DNA of 64,000 nt. It comes from Strigamia acuminata (Eukaryota; Arthropoda; Chilopoda; Geophilomorpha; Linotaeniidae). Shown here piece by piece: positions 1 to 10,608 of the stretch; position 1 is the stretch's first letter; the number at the start of each line of letters is the position of its first letter. The notes below the pieces were generated by a model, which saw only the letters and a list, made by a program, of their open reading frames with translations, was not told where the DNA came from and made no database searches. The position numbers and the translations under genes were made by a program. Where the stretch lies: assembly GCA_949358305.1 (NCBI GenBank), contig OX442319.1, positions 13,268,001 through 13,332,000 on the forward strand. Direction: 5' to 3'.

Positions 1-164
1 GTGTCCGCTCCCTTCCCTCCCCCCCCATCCCCCCCCCTTTTTTTTTTTCTTTTAATTGATTTTTCTTTTTCTTTTTCTATTTTTATTCATTTTTTTATTT
101 TTATTTTTATTTTTTGTTTTTATTTTTATTTTTTTATTTATTATATTTGCTCGTTTTTAATCAG

Positions 165-3100
165 GCCACAATGGACACATCTCGACGACGTCCAGTGGAG
201 TCGATTCTGGACGACTCGCAATCGCAACCAACAGAGCCGATGCTGGAGGAATCCCAAGACACGGAATTCAGCGAGTCTCAACCCTCCGAGTCCAGGGTGG
301 TGTTGTACCACGAAAGGCTGGTGGAGAGGGTGGTGGAGAGGGTGGTGGAGAGGCGGGTGGATAGGCTGATAGAGAGGCGGGCAATAATGGAGGCCATCGT
401 TGGAGATGCAGGGACGGTGAGTGAATTAGAATTAGAAAAATAGAAATTATACACCGTATATCTCCAAATAGTGCATCCACACGCTATCTGGGGACAAATT
501 TTCTCATGTGTACGATCAGAGGCCCGCGCGCGTTATTCGTGAACTAAAATTGTCCCACCGAAGACACGTGTACAAATCGAGGATACCGTTTATCTGTAAA
601 TAGCGCATCCGTGCGCTATTTAAAAATAAATGGTCCCGCGCGCTATTAAAGACCCGCAGAGTAATCACAGATATACTGTATACAGTATATGCATTTTTTT
701 TTCTGTTTTGTTTCTTTTTCTTTTCAATCCGTTTGAATATTCATATTTGTTTGTTTCCTGTCAGGCCGCGTCCGAAGTCATGTCGACCGTCTTGTTTCGA
801 GTCGCACAATGCATCGCGTCTTCCGGGGCACCGGACCATGAACCCGCAACTGCAACGGTAGGCTAAAGAATCAAAGTCGAGTTTACAAGAGTGTTCTTGA
901 CTCTCATGTTTCCGACACGATCGGCGCAGACGAAATGTGAAAACGACCAACCAACGCGCGTCATCTCGAGTTAGGCGCGCACATCAAATGCGTGCTCTTT
1001 ACCGACACATTTAACGTCAGGGTCTATTTAAATTTAATTCATTTATTGGTTAATTTTTTCCTTTTCTTTTTTTTTACTACAAGTTAGTCATTTTAATTGT
1101 GGGCGTCTTTTTGGCCCCCTTTTTTTATTTTTATTTATTTATTTATTTATTTATTTATTTTTTAATTATGCACACGTTTGTAATTATATTTACTCGTTTC
1201 TTACCAGGACGGACCCAACGACGACGGTGCCTTGGACCTATCCCAAAGCACGGGGCATTCCGTGTGGTCATCGAGCCTGCCACAAACGTGAGTTCCACGC
1301 GCTCTTCGGGTCTTGCACGCAACGTCTCACAATTTATTTATTTATTTTTTTTTTTAGAGAAACGGATGGGACGGCGGATGAGATTGTGGGGGGGGTTGTG
1401 GATGAGATCGTGGAGGAGGTGGGGAAGGCGAGGGCGGCGGAAGAGACTGTGTCGGAGACGGAGAAGAAGAAGGCGGTGGAAGAGACTGTGTCGGGGAAGG
1501 AGGTGGAAAAGGAGATGGCGGTGGAAGAGACTGTGTCGGAGACGGAGAAGGAGAAGGCGGTGGAAGAGACTGTGTCGGGGACGGAGAAGGAGAAGGCGGT
1601 GGAAGAGACTGTGTCGGGGAAGGAGGTGGAAAAGGAGATGGCGGTGGAAGAGACTGTGTCGGAGACGGAGAAGGAGAAGGCGGTGGAAGAGACTGTGTCG
1701 GGGACGGAGAAGGAGAAGGCGGTGGAAGAGACTGTGTCGGGGAAGGAGGTGGAAAAGGAGAAGGCGGTGGAAGAGACGGTGGTGGAAGAGACAGTGGAGG
1801 AGATGGGAATAGTGTGGCCGGAGATGGAGGTGGAGTTGGAAAAGGAGAAGGAGACGTGGAAGGAAACGGCGGTGGAAGAGGCAGTGGAGGAGAAGGAAAA
1901 GGAGAAGGAGACGGCGACGGCACCGAAGAAGAGGACGTGTGTGAGGAAAGGGGGTGCGAAAAAGAAACGGAAGACCGTTGAGAAGGTGGAAAAGGAAGTA
2001 TTCGAGGTAACGTAGTAACTGACCATTTTATTTTGACAATCAACGTGATCGCGTTCCAATTTGAAATTGAAAAGCGATCACGTTGATTTGACGTAAATTA
2101 ATAATTCCCGCGCGCGCACTATAATTTAACCTGCAAATTTAATTTGCCGCGCGCGCATTGAGCGGATTGATCGTATGAATCCGACCCGCGCACAAACTTG
2201 GATTCGACGTGCAATATCGTATATTTATTTGCCCGTCTGTTTGTTCGTTTATTCATTTATTTATTTTTTTTTTTCTCCAGTCGTTGCCCAGCACATCAGG
2301 GTGCACTTGGACGATGCCAAGCGTTGTGACGGTCCCGTCGTCACCAGACCTGTCACCGCCGCGGTCGCCACCACTTCAACCAACGGCGACATTAGGCAAA
2401 ATGCCTTTAATGTGCCCCGTCGTGAGGTTGGAACGGCTGCAATTGCCGATCCTCACACCAATGCCACGTCCTATCATGTCGGCGCCGTGCCCGGTTATGT
2501 CGACGCCGTGTTTCACCGTGCCACCATCTGCGCCCATCGCCCCCCCGCCGCCGCAAGAACAGCAACTGGCGCGTGTCATCGCCAAGCCGCGAAGATCCGC
2601 GTCGAAGCGGCCCGCATCACCGTCATGGGAACCCGCGTCGAAAAGGTCGGAGACTCGAGTCACGCGGTCGACGGAAAAGGTAACCTGTCTGGTCTATTTG
2701 TCTTTGATCGTTTGTTCAATCGTTCCTTCCATTTCTTTCAGATACGAAAGGCATCTGCATCCCAGGGCTCGGTGGTGCCGTCTGGCAGGGCAGGACCGAG
2801 TGGGCTTCCGTCCAACCTTCCGTCCAACTTTTCGATGGAGTTGGATCGACGGTTCGGAGAATTTCAGGAATGGGTGCTCCGGAAGGTGGGGGAGGTGGAG
2901 ACGGGGGCGGTGCCAACACGGCAACGACGCCAGGGTGGAGGGAAAGGAAAGAAGGGAGAAAAACTCCGGACAGAGGGCGGGAAGTCGTTCTATTGTGCTC
3001 TGTGCGCCAAACAACCGGGTAATGAGAAACATACATTTGTTTATTTGTTTGTTTATTTTTTGTCTAATTTTTATTTTTTTTTTTATTTTTTTTTTTTCCT

Positions 3101-3303
3101 TTCCTCTCCCGCGTACCTTAGGGGTGTCGAAATACGGGCGTTTTAGCGAGGACGCGTACCGCCATTGGCGCCAACATCACCACCTAGACGCAGTTAAGCG
3201 CGAGGATGAAATCTCCAAGAGAGTCAGGAAACATCTGCGGGACTATTCGCGTAGACCCGATCTCCTGTTGCCGGTGGGTATTTAATCAATTAGTCGATTC
3301 GTT

Positions 3304-3334
<31 letters not shown>

Positions 3335-4304
3335 TTTTTTCCTCTGTTTCCTAGAAGTTGAAAAAAATGCACAAGGCCCTGAAACGGTGCCCATTCTGCA
3401 TTGCGAGGCCTGTGGTTGACCGACTAGAGGACCACTGGTTGGTCAAACACAGATATCGCATTGCATGGGCACCGGGGATGGGAGAGGGAGAGGGAGAGCG
3501 CGTCGGAGACAACGATGACGACGACGACGACAACGACGGTGATTCGGCGTCACGTTCATCATCTTTTCAACGAGGCGATGCGCAGGAAGAGGAACGGGTG
3601 TTGCGATCGAGGGTGGTTCCCGTTGCGGAAGGGGGCAGCGAACCCAACAACGATCCCAACTATTGGGACGCTAGCCACGAAATGAAAATCTTTCGCGACG
3701 GGAGCATGCGGTTCTCCATCCATTCGCTTACTATCCTGCTCTTTACGATACGGGCTCAGGTTCAGGCGGAACAAGTATATATATTTTTATTTTTATTTTT
3801 ATTTTTATTTATTTATTTATGTATATATTTTTTTTATTTTTTATTTTTTTTTAGTATTGGGACGATCCCGACATCAAGACCCACTTACTCCGGATGCTGG
3901 GGATGTTAAACCAATGGAACGACATGTTGGTGAGTGAATCTACCGCGCGCGTCTACGTCGACACTTTTCAGATATTGATTTTCCCGTTTTATTTGCAGAA
4001 TAAAGATTTCTCGTTCGGTGATGAGGTGCTGATGAAGGAGAGGTTTGTTGTCGTCGACGAGCCCGAGAACGACGGGTGTGAAGAAAAGAGACGCCGGGAA
4101 GAAGAGCGTGAAACAGGCGAAAGGTGTGAAGAGGAAAAAGAAGACGACGAAGATTACAGAAACTCTGAATTTGAGGACGATGCGGAAAGTGATGAGGACG
4201 AAGACGAAGAAAAGAAACTGGCGAGGAAGGAGAAAGAGAAACGGGCAAGGAGCAAGAGAAAGAGGAAAGGAAAGGGAAAGTCGAGCGCCGGAAAGAAAAA
4301 GTGA
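165..4304 (+). CDS. Ten-exon gene for a ~898-aa zinc-finger, highly charged protein of unknown family
   Basis: I rebuilt this gene from splice sites: exons 165-416 (ATG 171), 765-857, 1208-1287, 1358-2006, 2281-2679, 2742-3018, 3122-3273, 3355-3774, 3855-3929 and 3999-4304. Every junction is GT-AG and all phases agree, which is strong support. The protein opens with an acidic Ser/Gln/Glu region (1-113), then a 13-residue Glu/Lys/Val/Thr repeat tract (about 140-300), then a Pro/Ser-rich stretch. Two zinc fingers follow: C-x2-C-x18-H-x3-H (about 574-600, split by an intron) and C-x2-C-x11-H-x4-H (C644, C647, H659, H664). The tail is acidic then strongly Lys/Arg-rich, resembling a nuclear protein. 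Introns are pyrimidine-rich with (TTTA)n. An acceptor-like site sits just before the start codon, so a 5' untranslated exon may lie upstream. I do not recognise the family; a nuclear nucleic-acid-binding role is inference. Confidence 0.72.
466..622. promoter_or_regulatory. Duplicated palindromic motif in intron 1
   Basis: Two diverged copies of a ~40-bp unit lie at about 453-489 and 585-622. Each is centred on an inverted repeat; the better one is ATAGCGCA-TCCG-TGCGCTAT (600-619). A related AAATAGC/GCTATTT pair occurs at 13031-13055, upstream of the piggyBac transposase gene. The dyad symmetry suggests a protein-binding site. That is inference. Confidence 0.35.
1440..1800 (+). repeat. 39-bp coding minisatellite (13-aa EETVS...EKEKAV unit)
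   Basis: About nine in-frame copies of a unit coding for variants of AVEETVSxTEKEK, with alternating GKEVEKEMA variants that create a longer higher-order period. The unit is a multiple of three and lacks stops in other frames, so several long overlapping reading frames on both strands here are shadows. Confidence 0.85.
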
Positions 4305-5343
4305 ATTCGCCTAATCTGCTCCTCAAATGTACGAATACATGTTTCAAATTTAATTTTAATTTATTTCACTCCTTTAAAACTCGTTCTTTTTTTTACAGAC
4401 AAATGGGCACGTCGGTGTTTGATAGCGACGCAATCGTCTTGTTCGTTGTTCGAGCGCATCATTTTTCGGCACCCCCAATCACAACGATGTCTTCTCTCGC
4501 ACACGTGGAATGTGGCAGCCTCGTCCACGTCGAGTCTGGTTCGAGTGGACTCTGACAAAACAGCGAAGTTACTCGAATTCTCGACGTCAGTGTGTTTGGT
4601 GTCGTCGTTGTTTCGGTCACACGAGTGGCGCCCTCTTCACGTCCGCGCGGAGAAACGCTAAAAATTGCGGACAGCGTTCCAAAACAATCAACGGTCATTC
4701 ACAGCGAATTACTAATCTGACAATAATTTCGGTGTTCTTGGTGTTGTTTTTGATTACGGTGTTGTTCTTTTTAACAATCAAGCATGGTTCTGCGTTTAAA
4801 ACACACCGATTTTATTTCTTTTTGTGCTTGTTTGTTTTTTTTTTTTTTTTTTTTTAATTTTATTAGATTTCAAACAGTTTTCCGGATCGAAACTAATTTT
4901 TTTTTTTGCTTATATTTAATACTTCTGATAAAAAATAATAATTTATATTTTTCTGAGTTTACAACTTGCAGTTTTATTTTAGTTTTGGTGTGGTAGCATT
5001 TAATATTTGCGTGTTTGTTTGTTTGAATCTCGATTAGTCTGGTATAAAAGATGTTATGTTATGTTTGTTTATTTAATGCTGAATTTTAACAATATTGATT
5101 TAAAAAAATAATCGATAGATAATTTAACATGTGCATGTTAATTACAAACGAGTTTTAATGATTAAATATGATTTGAAAAATTAAAAATGATTTATTCACA
5201 AAAAAATAAAGAAATATATATATATATATAAAAACAAGTTGTTTACAAAAAAAAAGGAAAAAAAAAAATTAAAAATTAACATGGAAAATGGAAAATTACA
5301 AATGAGTGAACATGGAAAATTTAAAATTTAAAAATTGAGACAA

Positions 5344-5376
<33 letters not shown>

Positions 5377-5567
5377 ATTAAATAAAATTGAAGCGACGAG
5401 TTGCCATCTCGGCCGCGAACAGAGTTGCCCGTCGCACCTCCTCGGCTGCTTCAGATGAGGCTACGGCGGCATCGACAGCCTCTTCAATGGCGGCCACGAC
5501 GTTGTGGTCAGTGACGTTGGCCGACGCGACGACCCCTGCCACCGCCGCCACCGACTCCCGTGTTGCT
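4305..5567. other. AT-rich spacer, no gene seen
   Basis: This holds the 3' flank of the zinc-finger gene, then a very AT-rich stretch with poly-T/poly-A runs and a short (TA)n tract near 5214-5230. Short open frames at 4400-4860 show no splice support, motif or protein-like composition. The Ala-rich frame at 5378-5665 is treated with the next gene. Confidence 0.5.
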
Positions 5568-5930
5568 CTAATCGACTGCGACAGAGTCATGGCCGCTGCG
5601 GCAGCCGCCGTGGCCGCCATGATCAAGGACAACGCCGGGTCCCGCCGACGCACGAAGTGCCGCAATTCGATGTCGCATTATCGGCGGCCGTGGTGGCGGC
5701 GGAAGGCTGCAACAAAGAATAAATAAATCAATCAATCAATCAATCAATCAAACGACCAATCGTGTCAATTTGCAATTTACTCACCTCGGTTGGGCGTCGC
5801 GTCTAAGTGCGAACTGCTGAGGGCGGGGTAGGGGCGACGCCCACCTCTCGTTAATCGAGGGGACACCCCTCCACGCCGCCCTACCCCGTCCTCGGATTCG
5901 ACGCGATCGTTCATCATCACTGTCTGCCAT
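5568..5930 (-). CDS. Possible two-exon small basic protein (94 aa)
   Basis: Exon 1 (5930-5785) starts with ATG directly after a good acceptor and ends at a GTGAGT donor. Exon 2 (5706-5568) follows a TTGCAG acceptor and keeps phase 2 to a TAG stop. The product would be Arg/Gly/Pro-rich. A competing frame over the same exons also reads well: it starts at an ATG a few bases further in, crosses one in-frame TAA, and then gives a long Ala-rich amphipathic helix down to 5378. Either the small basic protein is real, or this is an Ala-rich protein broken by a stop. I cannot decide. No family is recognised. Confidence 0.3.
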
Positions 5931-5948
5931 CTAGGAAACAAAAATATA

Positions 5949-5955
5949 AATAAAA

Positions 5956-6016
<61 letters not shown>

Positions 6017-6017
6017 A
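5949..6017. repeat. (AAAT)n microsatellite
   Basis: An uninterrupted run of about 17 AAAT units. On the minus strand it forms the pyrimidine-rich part of the intron before the small minus-strand gene. Confidence 0.95.
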
Positions 6018-7309
6018 AGATAATAAAAGTTGAACGAAATAAGCGGAGAAGAAACTTGAGTCGAAGCTGGGATGCATGTTGACGGAACATATAAACCGGA
6101 TGTCGGCAATAACACTGCACCGAGGATGATTTAACAACTTGAAATTGGAAATTCTGTTTTGAATTTTTAAATTTACCATCTATTTGTTTGTTATTTTGAT
6201 TGATTTTGTAGTGTTTTGTTTTGCGTTGTTCGGTCAGGCTAGATTGGACGTTGGTTTTCGAGTTATTGTGCCACAGTTGTTGCCGAAATCTGGTATGTAT
6301 GTCGCGTTCCGTCAACACGGAGGCGAGAAACACTCGCTACGCTTCATCGCGCCCGTCTGTCTAATTATTTGTTTGTTTGTTCGCTCCTCCTCAAATTCGT
6401 CTATCGAACAATTGTTCAAACCCTCGATCGATAAATTGCCGAATTGATTCAATTCGGACAAATTCCCTCCGGAAACAATCGATTGTTTACTTACGGTAAA
6501 TGCGCGAGTCGAGGTGCTTCGTTTGCTTCGCTGTGGTTAATGGTTCCGACACCGGGTTAAACGCGTCGCTAGCGTCGCGTGTATACAACCGCGCGTGTTT
6601 GAAAAATAAAATGGGTGAAAATTAAAGAAAAAATATTTATTGGTGAATTATTAAAATGATTGATAAATTAATTAATTAAAAGAAAAAGAAAAAGAAAAAA
6701 AAAATAAAATAAAATAAAATAAAATAAATAAATAAGTTTGGCCGTTGCCGCCATCTGTCGCGTGGACTCATCCACTCACTTGCTCACACTCGCTCACTGT
6801 CGACCAACCGTGTGAGAACGTTAAAAGGTAAGTTAACCATTTCACATATTCACATATACACATACACACACAAAACTCGCCCACCCGCACTCCTAAATGC
6901 ACGTCCAAACACGCGCCCAAACGCATATCCACGTGGAATTTGGCGAGCCACGCGCGTAGCCATTTTTTATTTTTCCGCCCCACGTTGTTGTTGTCGCCGC
7001 CAACAGAAACCAAGCGATATTGAGTTTAACGTCTCGCGCGGGGTTTTCGTTTTCTCTTTTTTCGGGAATTCCCGGTTCCCAGTACCGGAATAGCGTCTTT
7101 TCTTTCTTTTTCTTTTCGTCATAAATTATCGTTTTTATCAATTTTTTAGTCAGTCAAAAGTGGCCATTCTCGTTATTGAAACGTAATAAAATATAACGTT
7201 TCGTTGACAAAAATGGCGTCTCGATTTCCAGGTTCCCGACATTAAAACCATAATCCCGCGTGTTTTGTTTTCACTTTATTACTTTTTTTTTTTTATTTTT
7301 TTTTTTTTC
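6018..7309. other. Spacer with 5' flanks of divergent genes
   Basis: Apart from the promoter-like block at 6494-6597 this stretch holds A-rich simple repeats (6680-6735), a (CA)-rich tract near 6855-6875 and GC-rich patches before the plus-strand coiled-coil gene at 7310. Short open frames here lack splice or domain support. Confidence 0.4.
6494..6597 (-). promoter_or_regulatory. Candidate core promoter and 5' UTR exon (minus strand)
   Basis: On the minus strand a GC-rich block CACGCGCGGTTG is followed by TATACACGCG (6597-6576), then about 80 bases ending at a consensus GTAAGT donor near 6496. That order (TATA-like box, short leader, donor) fits a promoter with a non-coding first exon for the minus-strand gene at 5568-5930. 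A near-identical block lies at 13840-13865, upstream of the transposase gene. Confidence 0.35.
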
Positions 7310-7871
7310 ATGGAAGAAAAAATGGAATCCACCATGTCGTCTCCTGTCTCCATTTTGCAGTGCGTCGACTATACGTCGCCGCCGTCGACGATCAGTTGTT
7401 CCCCGCCGCCGTCGACGATCATTTGTTCCGGGGCGTCTAATAAACGTCGCTCGGTGGATTCGAAGAAAGCGGGCACTCCCGCAAAAAGAAGAAGGGTCAG
7501 TATTCTATCAAAATTTTCGCCCACCTATTTATTTGTGTATTCGTTAATTCTCTTTCCTCGTTTTTCAGAGGTCGCTCTTGACACCAAGGACACCAGGTGC
7601 CAGGAAGGTGGAGAGAATAGTTGCGGACAAGATTGAGAAGGCGGTGATGAAAAGGATGGGGAGGATCGAGAAGACGGTGGCAAAAGGATTCGAGGAGATG
7701 ATGGCAAGAATGGAGAGAGTTGTGTTGGGTATGGAAGCGAGGTGGCGAGAGCGCCTGGAGAAGATCGAAGAGGAGGAGGAAAGCGAAGGCGATGGAGAAG
7801 AAGATTGCGACGGGAGGGGAAAGGATGCCGGAGAGACTATCAACGACAGTGATGGTTTGATGGAGTATTAG
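7310..7871 (+). CDS. Two-exon 163-aa nuclear-type coiled-coil protein
   Basis: Exon 1 (7310-7495) joins exon 2 (7569-7871) in phase 0 across a short T-rich intron with a GTCAGT donor and a TTTTTCAG acceptor. Residues 1-45 are Ser/Pro-rich with a repeated PPSTI motif. Residues 46-62 are a strongly basic patch (KKAGTPAKRRR) like a nuclear localisation signal. The second exon codes for a long amphipathic helix rich in Arg, Glu and Met, likely a coiled coil, and an acidic tail. An AATAAA lies near 8144. The family is not recognised. Composition and intron style match the other genes of the cluster. Confidence 0.62.
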
Positions 7872-7994
7872 GGGGGGGGGGGAGGGGGTGCGCCTAAAGG
7901 AACAAAACTTTATTTGCTGTTCAGTTTATTCATTTATTCGGTTCATTCGTCCATTTATTTATTTATTTGTCTGTTTTGCAATTGTTTCACTTCG

Positions 7995-8002
<8 letters not shown>

Positions 8003-8032
<30 letters not shown>
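8003..8032. repeat. (GT)n microsatellite
   Basis: About 15 GT dinucleotides, in the 3' flank of the coiled-coil gene. Confidence 0.95.
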
Positions 8033-8035
<3 letters not shown>

Positions 8036-8462
8036 TCTCTTTCCTTTTTCTCAAATTATGGAAAAAGTTTGTATAATTTTATTTTCGTTCGGTCCATTAA
8101 ACTAATGCATTCGATCGATTCAGTGTGACATTTTATTAAATTTGAATAAAAGATGTGAAAAAATGGATAAAACGCAATGATCGCGCGCGTGACCGAGCGC
8201 CTAATTGCGTGACCGTGACTATCCGCTTCCGTCACCGCTCCGGGAGGTTTTCCGATCTTGTACGACATAGTAGATGGATGTGGCGTTGGTGGAACCCTTC
8301 AAAAATTTAAAAAAAAAAAAAATAAATAAATAAATAAATAAATAAATAAAATATCATAGAGAAACAAAACAGATGAGAGATCCGTTCGTCGTTTAGTTAC
8401 GACGACTGAATAAGTAGTTTAAAACGTAAATAAATTAAATAAAACCAAAAAAAAAAAAATAA
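8033..8462. other. Spacer, no gene seen
   Basis: Presumed 3' end of the preceding gene (an AATAAA near 8144), then (AAAT)n and poly-A tracts. Nothing else supported. Confidence 0.4.
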
Positions 8463-8697
8463 GTAAATAAATAAAAGGGATCAAATCTTTCGACCCCTCC
8501 CCCCCCTCCCACAGGCCCTGGGGAAGGGAGTATGTGTAATGGCACGTACACATCGTCTTTTTTGAATATTTATCCCGTAGATATGAAGAAGATCGACTGA
8601 AACGAAAATTCGGGAGAGTCGAGACTCGAACCCACGACCCACGACTCCGTAAGGCGGGTGACTACCCACTCGACCACCTGGGCCGACGATAAAAGGT
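8463..8697 (-). repeat. tRNA-derived SINE-like element
   Basis: The minus strand shows a tRNA-like head: an A-box-like GGTGGTCGAGTGG followed about 45 bases later by a B box GGTTCGAGTCTC. The 5' and 3' acceptor arms do not pair, so this is not a working tRNA gene. An unrelated ~100-bp body and a TTTATTTA/T-rich tail follow, the usual layout of a tRNA-derived SINE. Only one copy is visible in the window. Confidence 0.6.
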
Positions 8698-8707
8698 CGC
8701 CGTTATC

Positions 8708-8725
8708 GGTGTTGTTGTTTGTTGT

Positions 8726-8771
<46 letters not shown>
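8708..8771. repeat. (GTT)n microsatellite
   Basis: About 20 GTT units, next to the head of the SINE-like element. Confidence 0.95.
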
Positions 8772-8773
<2 letters not shown>

Positions 8774-9004
8774 TGTTTGCAATTAGTGTCACTAGGTATC
8801 GCGTCATAGCGCCGTAGTGTCACGACATTTCAGTTCGCCGCGCACGTGTGGCTGCCCCCTCGCTCGACGGCGTCACACAGCGAGTGGTCCAACTATTCTA
8901 CTTTCCCAACAACCGGAAACTCGTGGCACAACAAACCAACATTGATGTTGCCACCACCATCGTCGTTTTATTCTCTCAGCGGTGTCAAAATTGTCCGTTT
9001 TCAG

Positions 9005-10359
9005 ATGGAACCGAAGTGTGAAGAAGAGAGGCGACCAAGATGGCCACCTATTCCCGTTATCGTGGTAAGCGCGTTTACATGCTTATGAACCCGGGCTATT
9101 AAACGGAGTGGTACGGCGCGTATGTGCATATTTTTCTGATTTGATTGATTAATTATTTCCAGGTCGATGACGAGGAAGGGGACGATGACGCCACCCTCAC
9201 TATTGTCGCCGCCGCCGCCGCCAACGTCAACGACGCACCGTTGTGCAGTGCTAAAAAGGAACCCGAAATCGAAGTGAGAATCTGTAATGTCGTGCCTCGT
9301 TTCACCTCGATTCATTAATTCGTCCATTTACTTACTTACTTACTTACTTACCCATCTACTGGTCTGTGTCTCTAGATTGGGGTGGTTGAGGTGGAAGTAC
9401 CATACGAGGGAGGAGGAGGAGATGAGCGACCCGCGATGGGAGAAGATGTCGAGATGGAACGGGAACTCGCGATTGAGGAGAATCGGAAACGCGCGATTGG
9501 AGAAGATCTGGAACGCGCGATTGGAGAGGATTCGGAACGCGCGATTGGAGAGGATCGGGAACGCGCGATTGGAGAGAAACGGAAACGCGCGATTGGAGAG
9601 GAAGAGCGAGAAAATGGAGAATCAATGAGCGCGCGGTTTCTATTGGCGCAAATTCAACAAACACGAGAGGAGCAGCGACAGTTGCGTCGAGTCGTGGATG
9701 ACGAGTTGGGGGAGTTGAAGCGAGAGATAGGATCGCTTCGAGGGCAACTGGAGGAAAAAGAAAAATTGATGATCACAGAGAGGATGAAAGATCTGGATGC
9801 GTGGCACCAAAAAGAATACCGACAACAATTGAAATACCATAAGGAATATGAGGAGCATCAATTACAATTGCGTCTCGCGCAACTGGAGCGAGAAAAAAAA
9901 ATTCAGTTGGAGGAGTGGCGCGAAAAGGACCTAAAGAGGCAGAAGAAGTGTCGCAAAGAAGACCTGAGGCAGCAGCGGGAATGGGCAATGCGCCCACCCG
10001 GACAAGGAGTATCGTGGGCCCGGTATGTAGGGGGTTATGCGGAGCAGTTGAAAAAAAATTCAACGGAGCTGGGGGTTCGGGCGGCGAAGATAGAGGCACT
10101 CGAAGTGCTGGTGGAAAGTCTCAAAGAGCGGTTGCGGAAGGAGTGGCAAATTCGACATAACCAAGAACGGAGTTCGCGGTTGATCGCCAGATTCGTGAGT
10201 GTATCTATCTCTTTCTTTCTTTCTCTTTTTCTTTTTTTTTTTTTCCCCCTTCTTCATTCTCTCTTTTTTTAGGGGTCGTGTCCAAAGTTGAGTCGTCCCC
10301 CGGATCTTTTTGACAAAGCCATTCAAACCGAGCAACCAGAAAAACCCGAAACAATTTGA
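9005..10359 (+). CDS. Four-exon 358-aa coiled-coil protein with decapeptide repeats
   Basis: Exons 9005-9064, 9163-9273, 9376-10194 and 10273-10359 join in phase 0 throughout, with GT-AG borders (GTAAGC, GTGAGA, GTGAGT donors). The frame is also open upstream to an ATG at 8846, so a longer N-terminus is possible. The protein has an acidic, Ala-rich N-terminus. It then has about five copies of a 10-residue unit of the form RAIGEDxE (near residues 85-135), each encoded by a ~30-bp DNA repeat. A ~180-residue Glu/Lys/Arg/Gln-rich region follows that should form a long coiled coil. The family is not recognised. Its 3' end converges on the piggyBac gene, with 250 bp of simple repeats between. Confidence 0.72.
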
Positions 10360-10419
10360 GGGCGACTCGGACGATACAAAAACCGACGCGAGACCAACGA
10401 GTCAATTGATGCCCATTCT

Positions 10420-10426
10420 TATTTTA

Positions 10427-10468
<42 letters not shown>

Positions 10469-10580
10469 GTCATCTCATCATCGCCACCGCTGCATCTATC
10501 ACACGATAAATAGATAAAAAAATTGTTACATGTTCTGGTGGAAATCATAAAAGTTTATTTATTTATTTATTTATTTATTG
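10420..10580. repeat. (ATT)n and (TTTA)n tracts between convergent genes
   Basis: An ATT repeat spans about 10426-10467 and a TTTA repeat about 10555-10580. On the minus strand the TTTA run reads AATAAA repeatedly, 30-50 bases after the transposase stop codon, so it probably supplies that gene's polyadenylation signal. Confidence 0.8.
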
Positions 10581-10608
10581 AGTTTTACAAACAAAAGAGC
10601 ATAGAAAA

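Noticed and set aside
1099-2059. Long overlapping frames on both strands (Arg/Lys/Trp-rich, Ser/Thr/Val-rich, Pro/Ser-rich)
   Set aside because: They are shadows of the 39-bp repeat. Splice phase supports only the EETVS frame.
6184-6447. A small hydrophobic protein at 6184-6447
   Set aside because: T-rich sequence gives Phe/Leu/Val by chance. The promoter-like signals nearby point to the other strand.
8614-8690. A working tRNA gene on the minus strand
   Set aside because: A and B boxes are present but the acceptor arms do not pair and a SINE-like body and tail follow.
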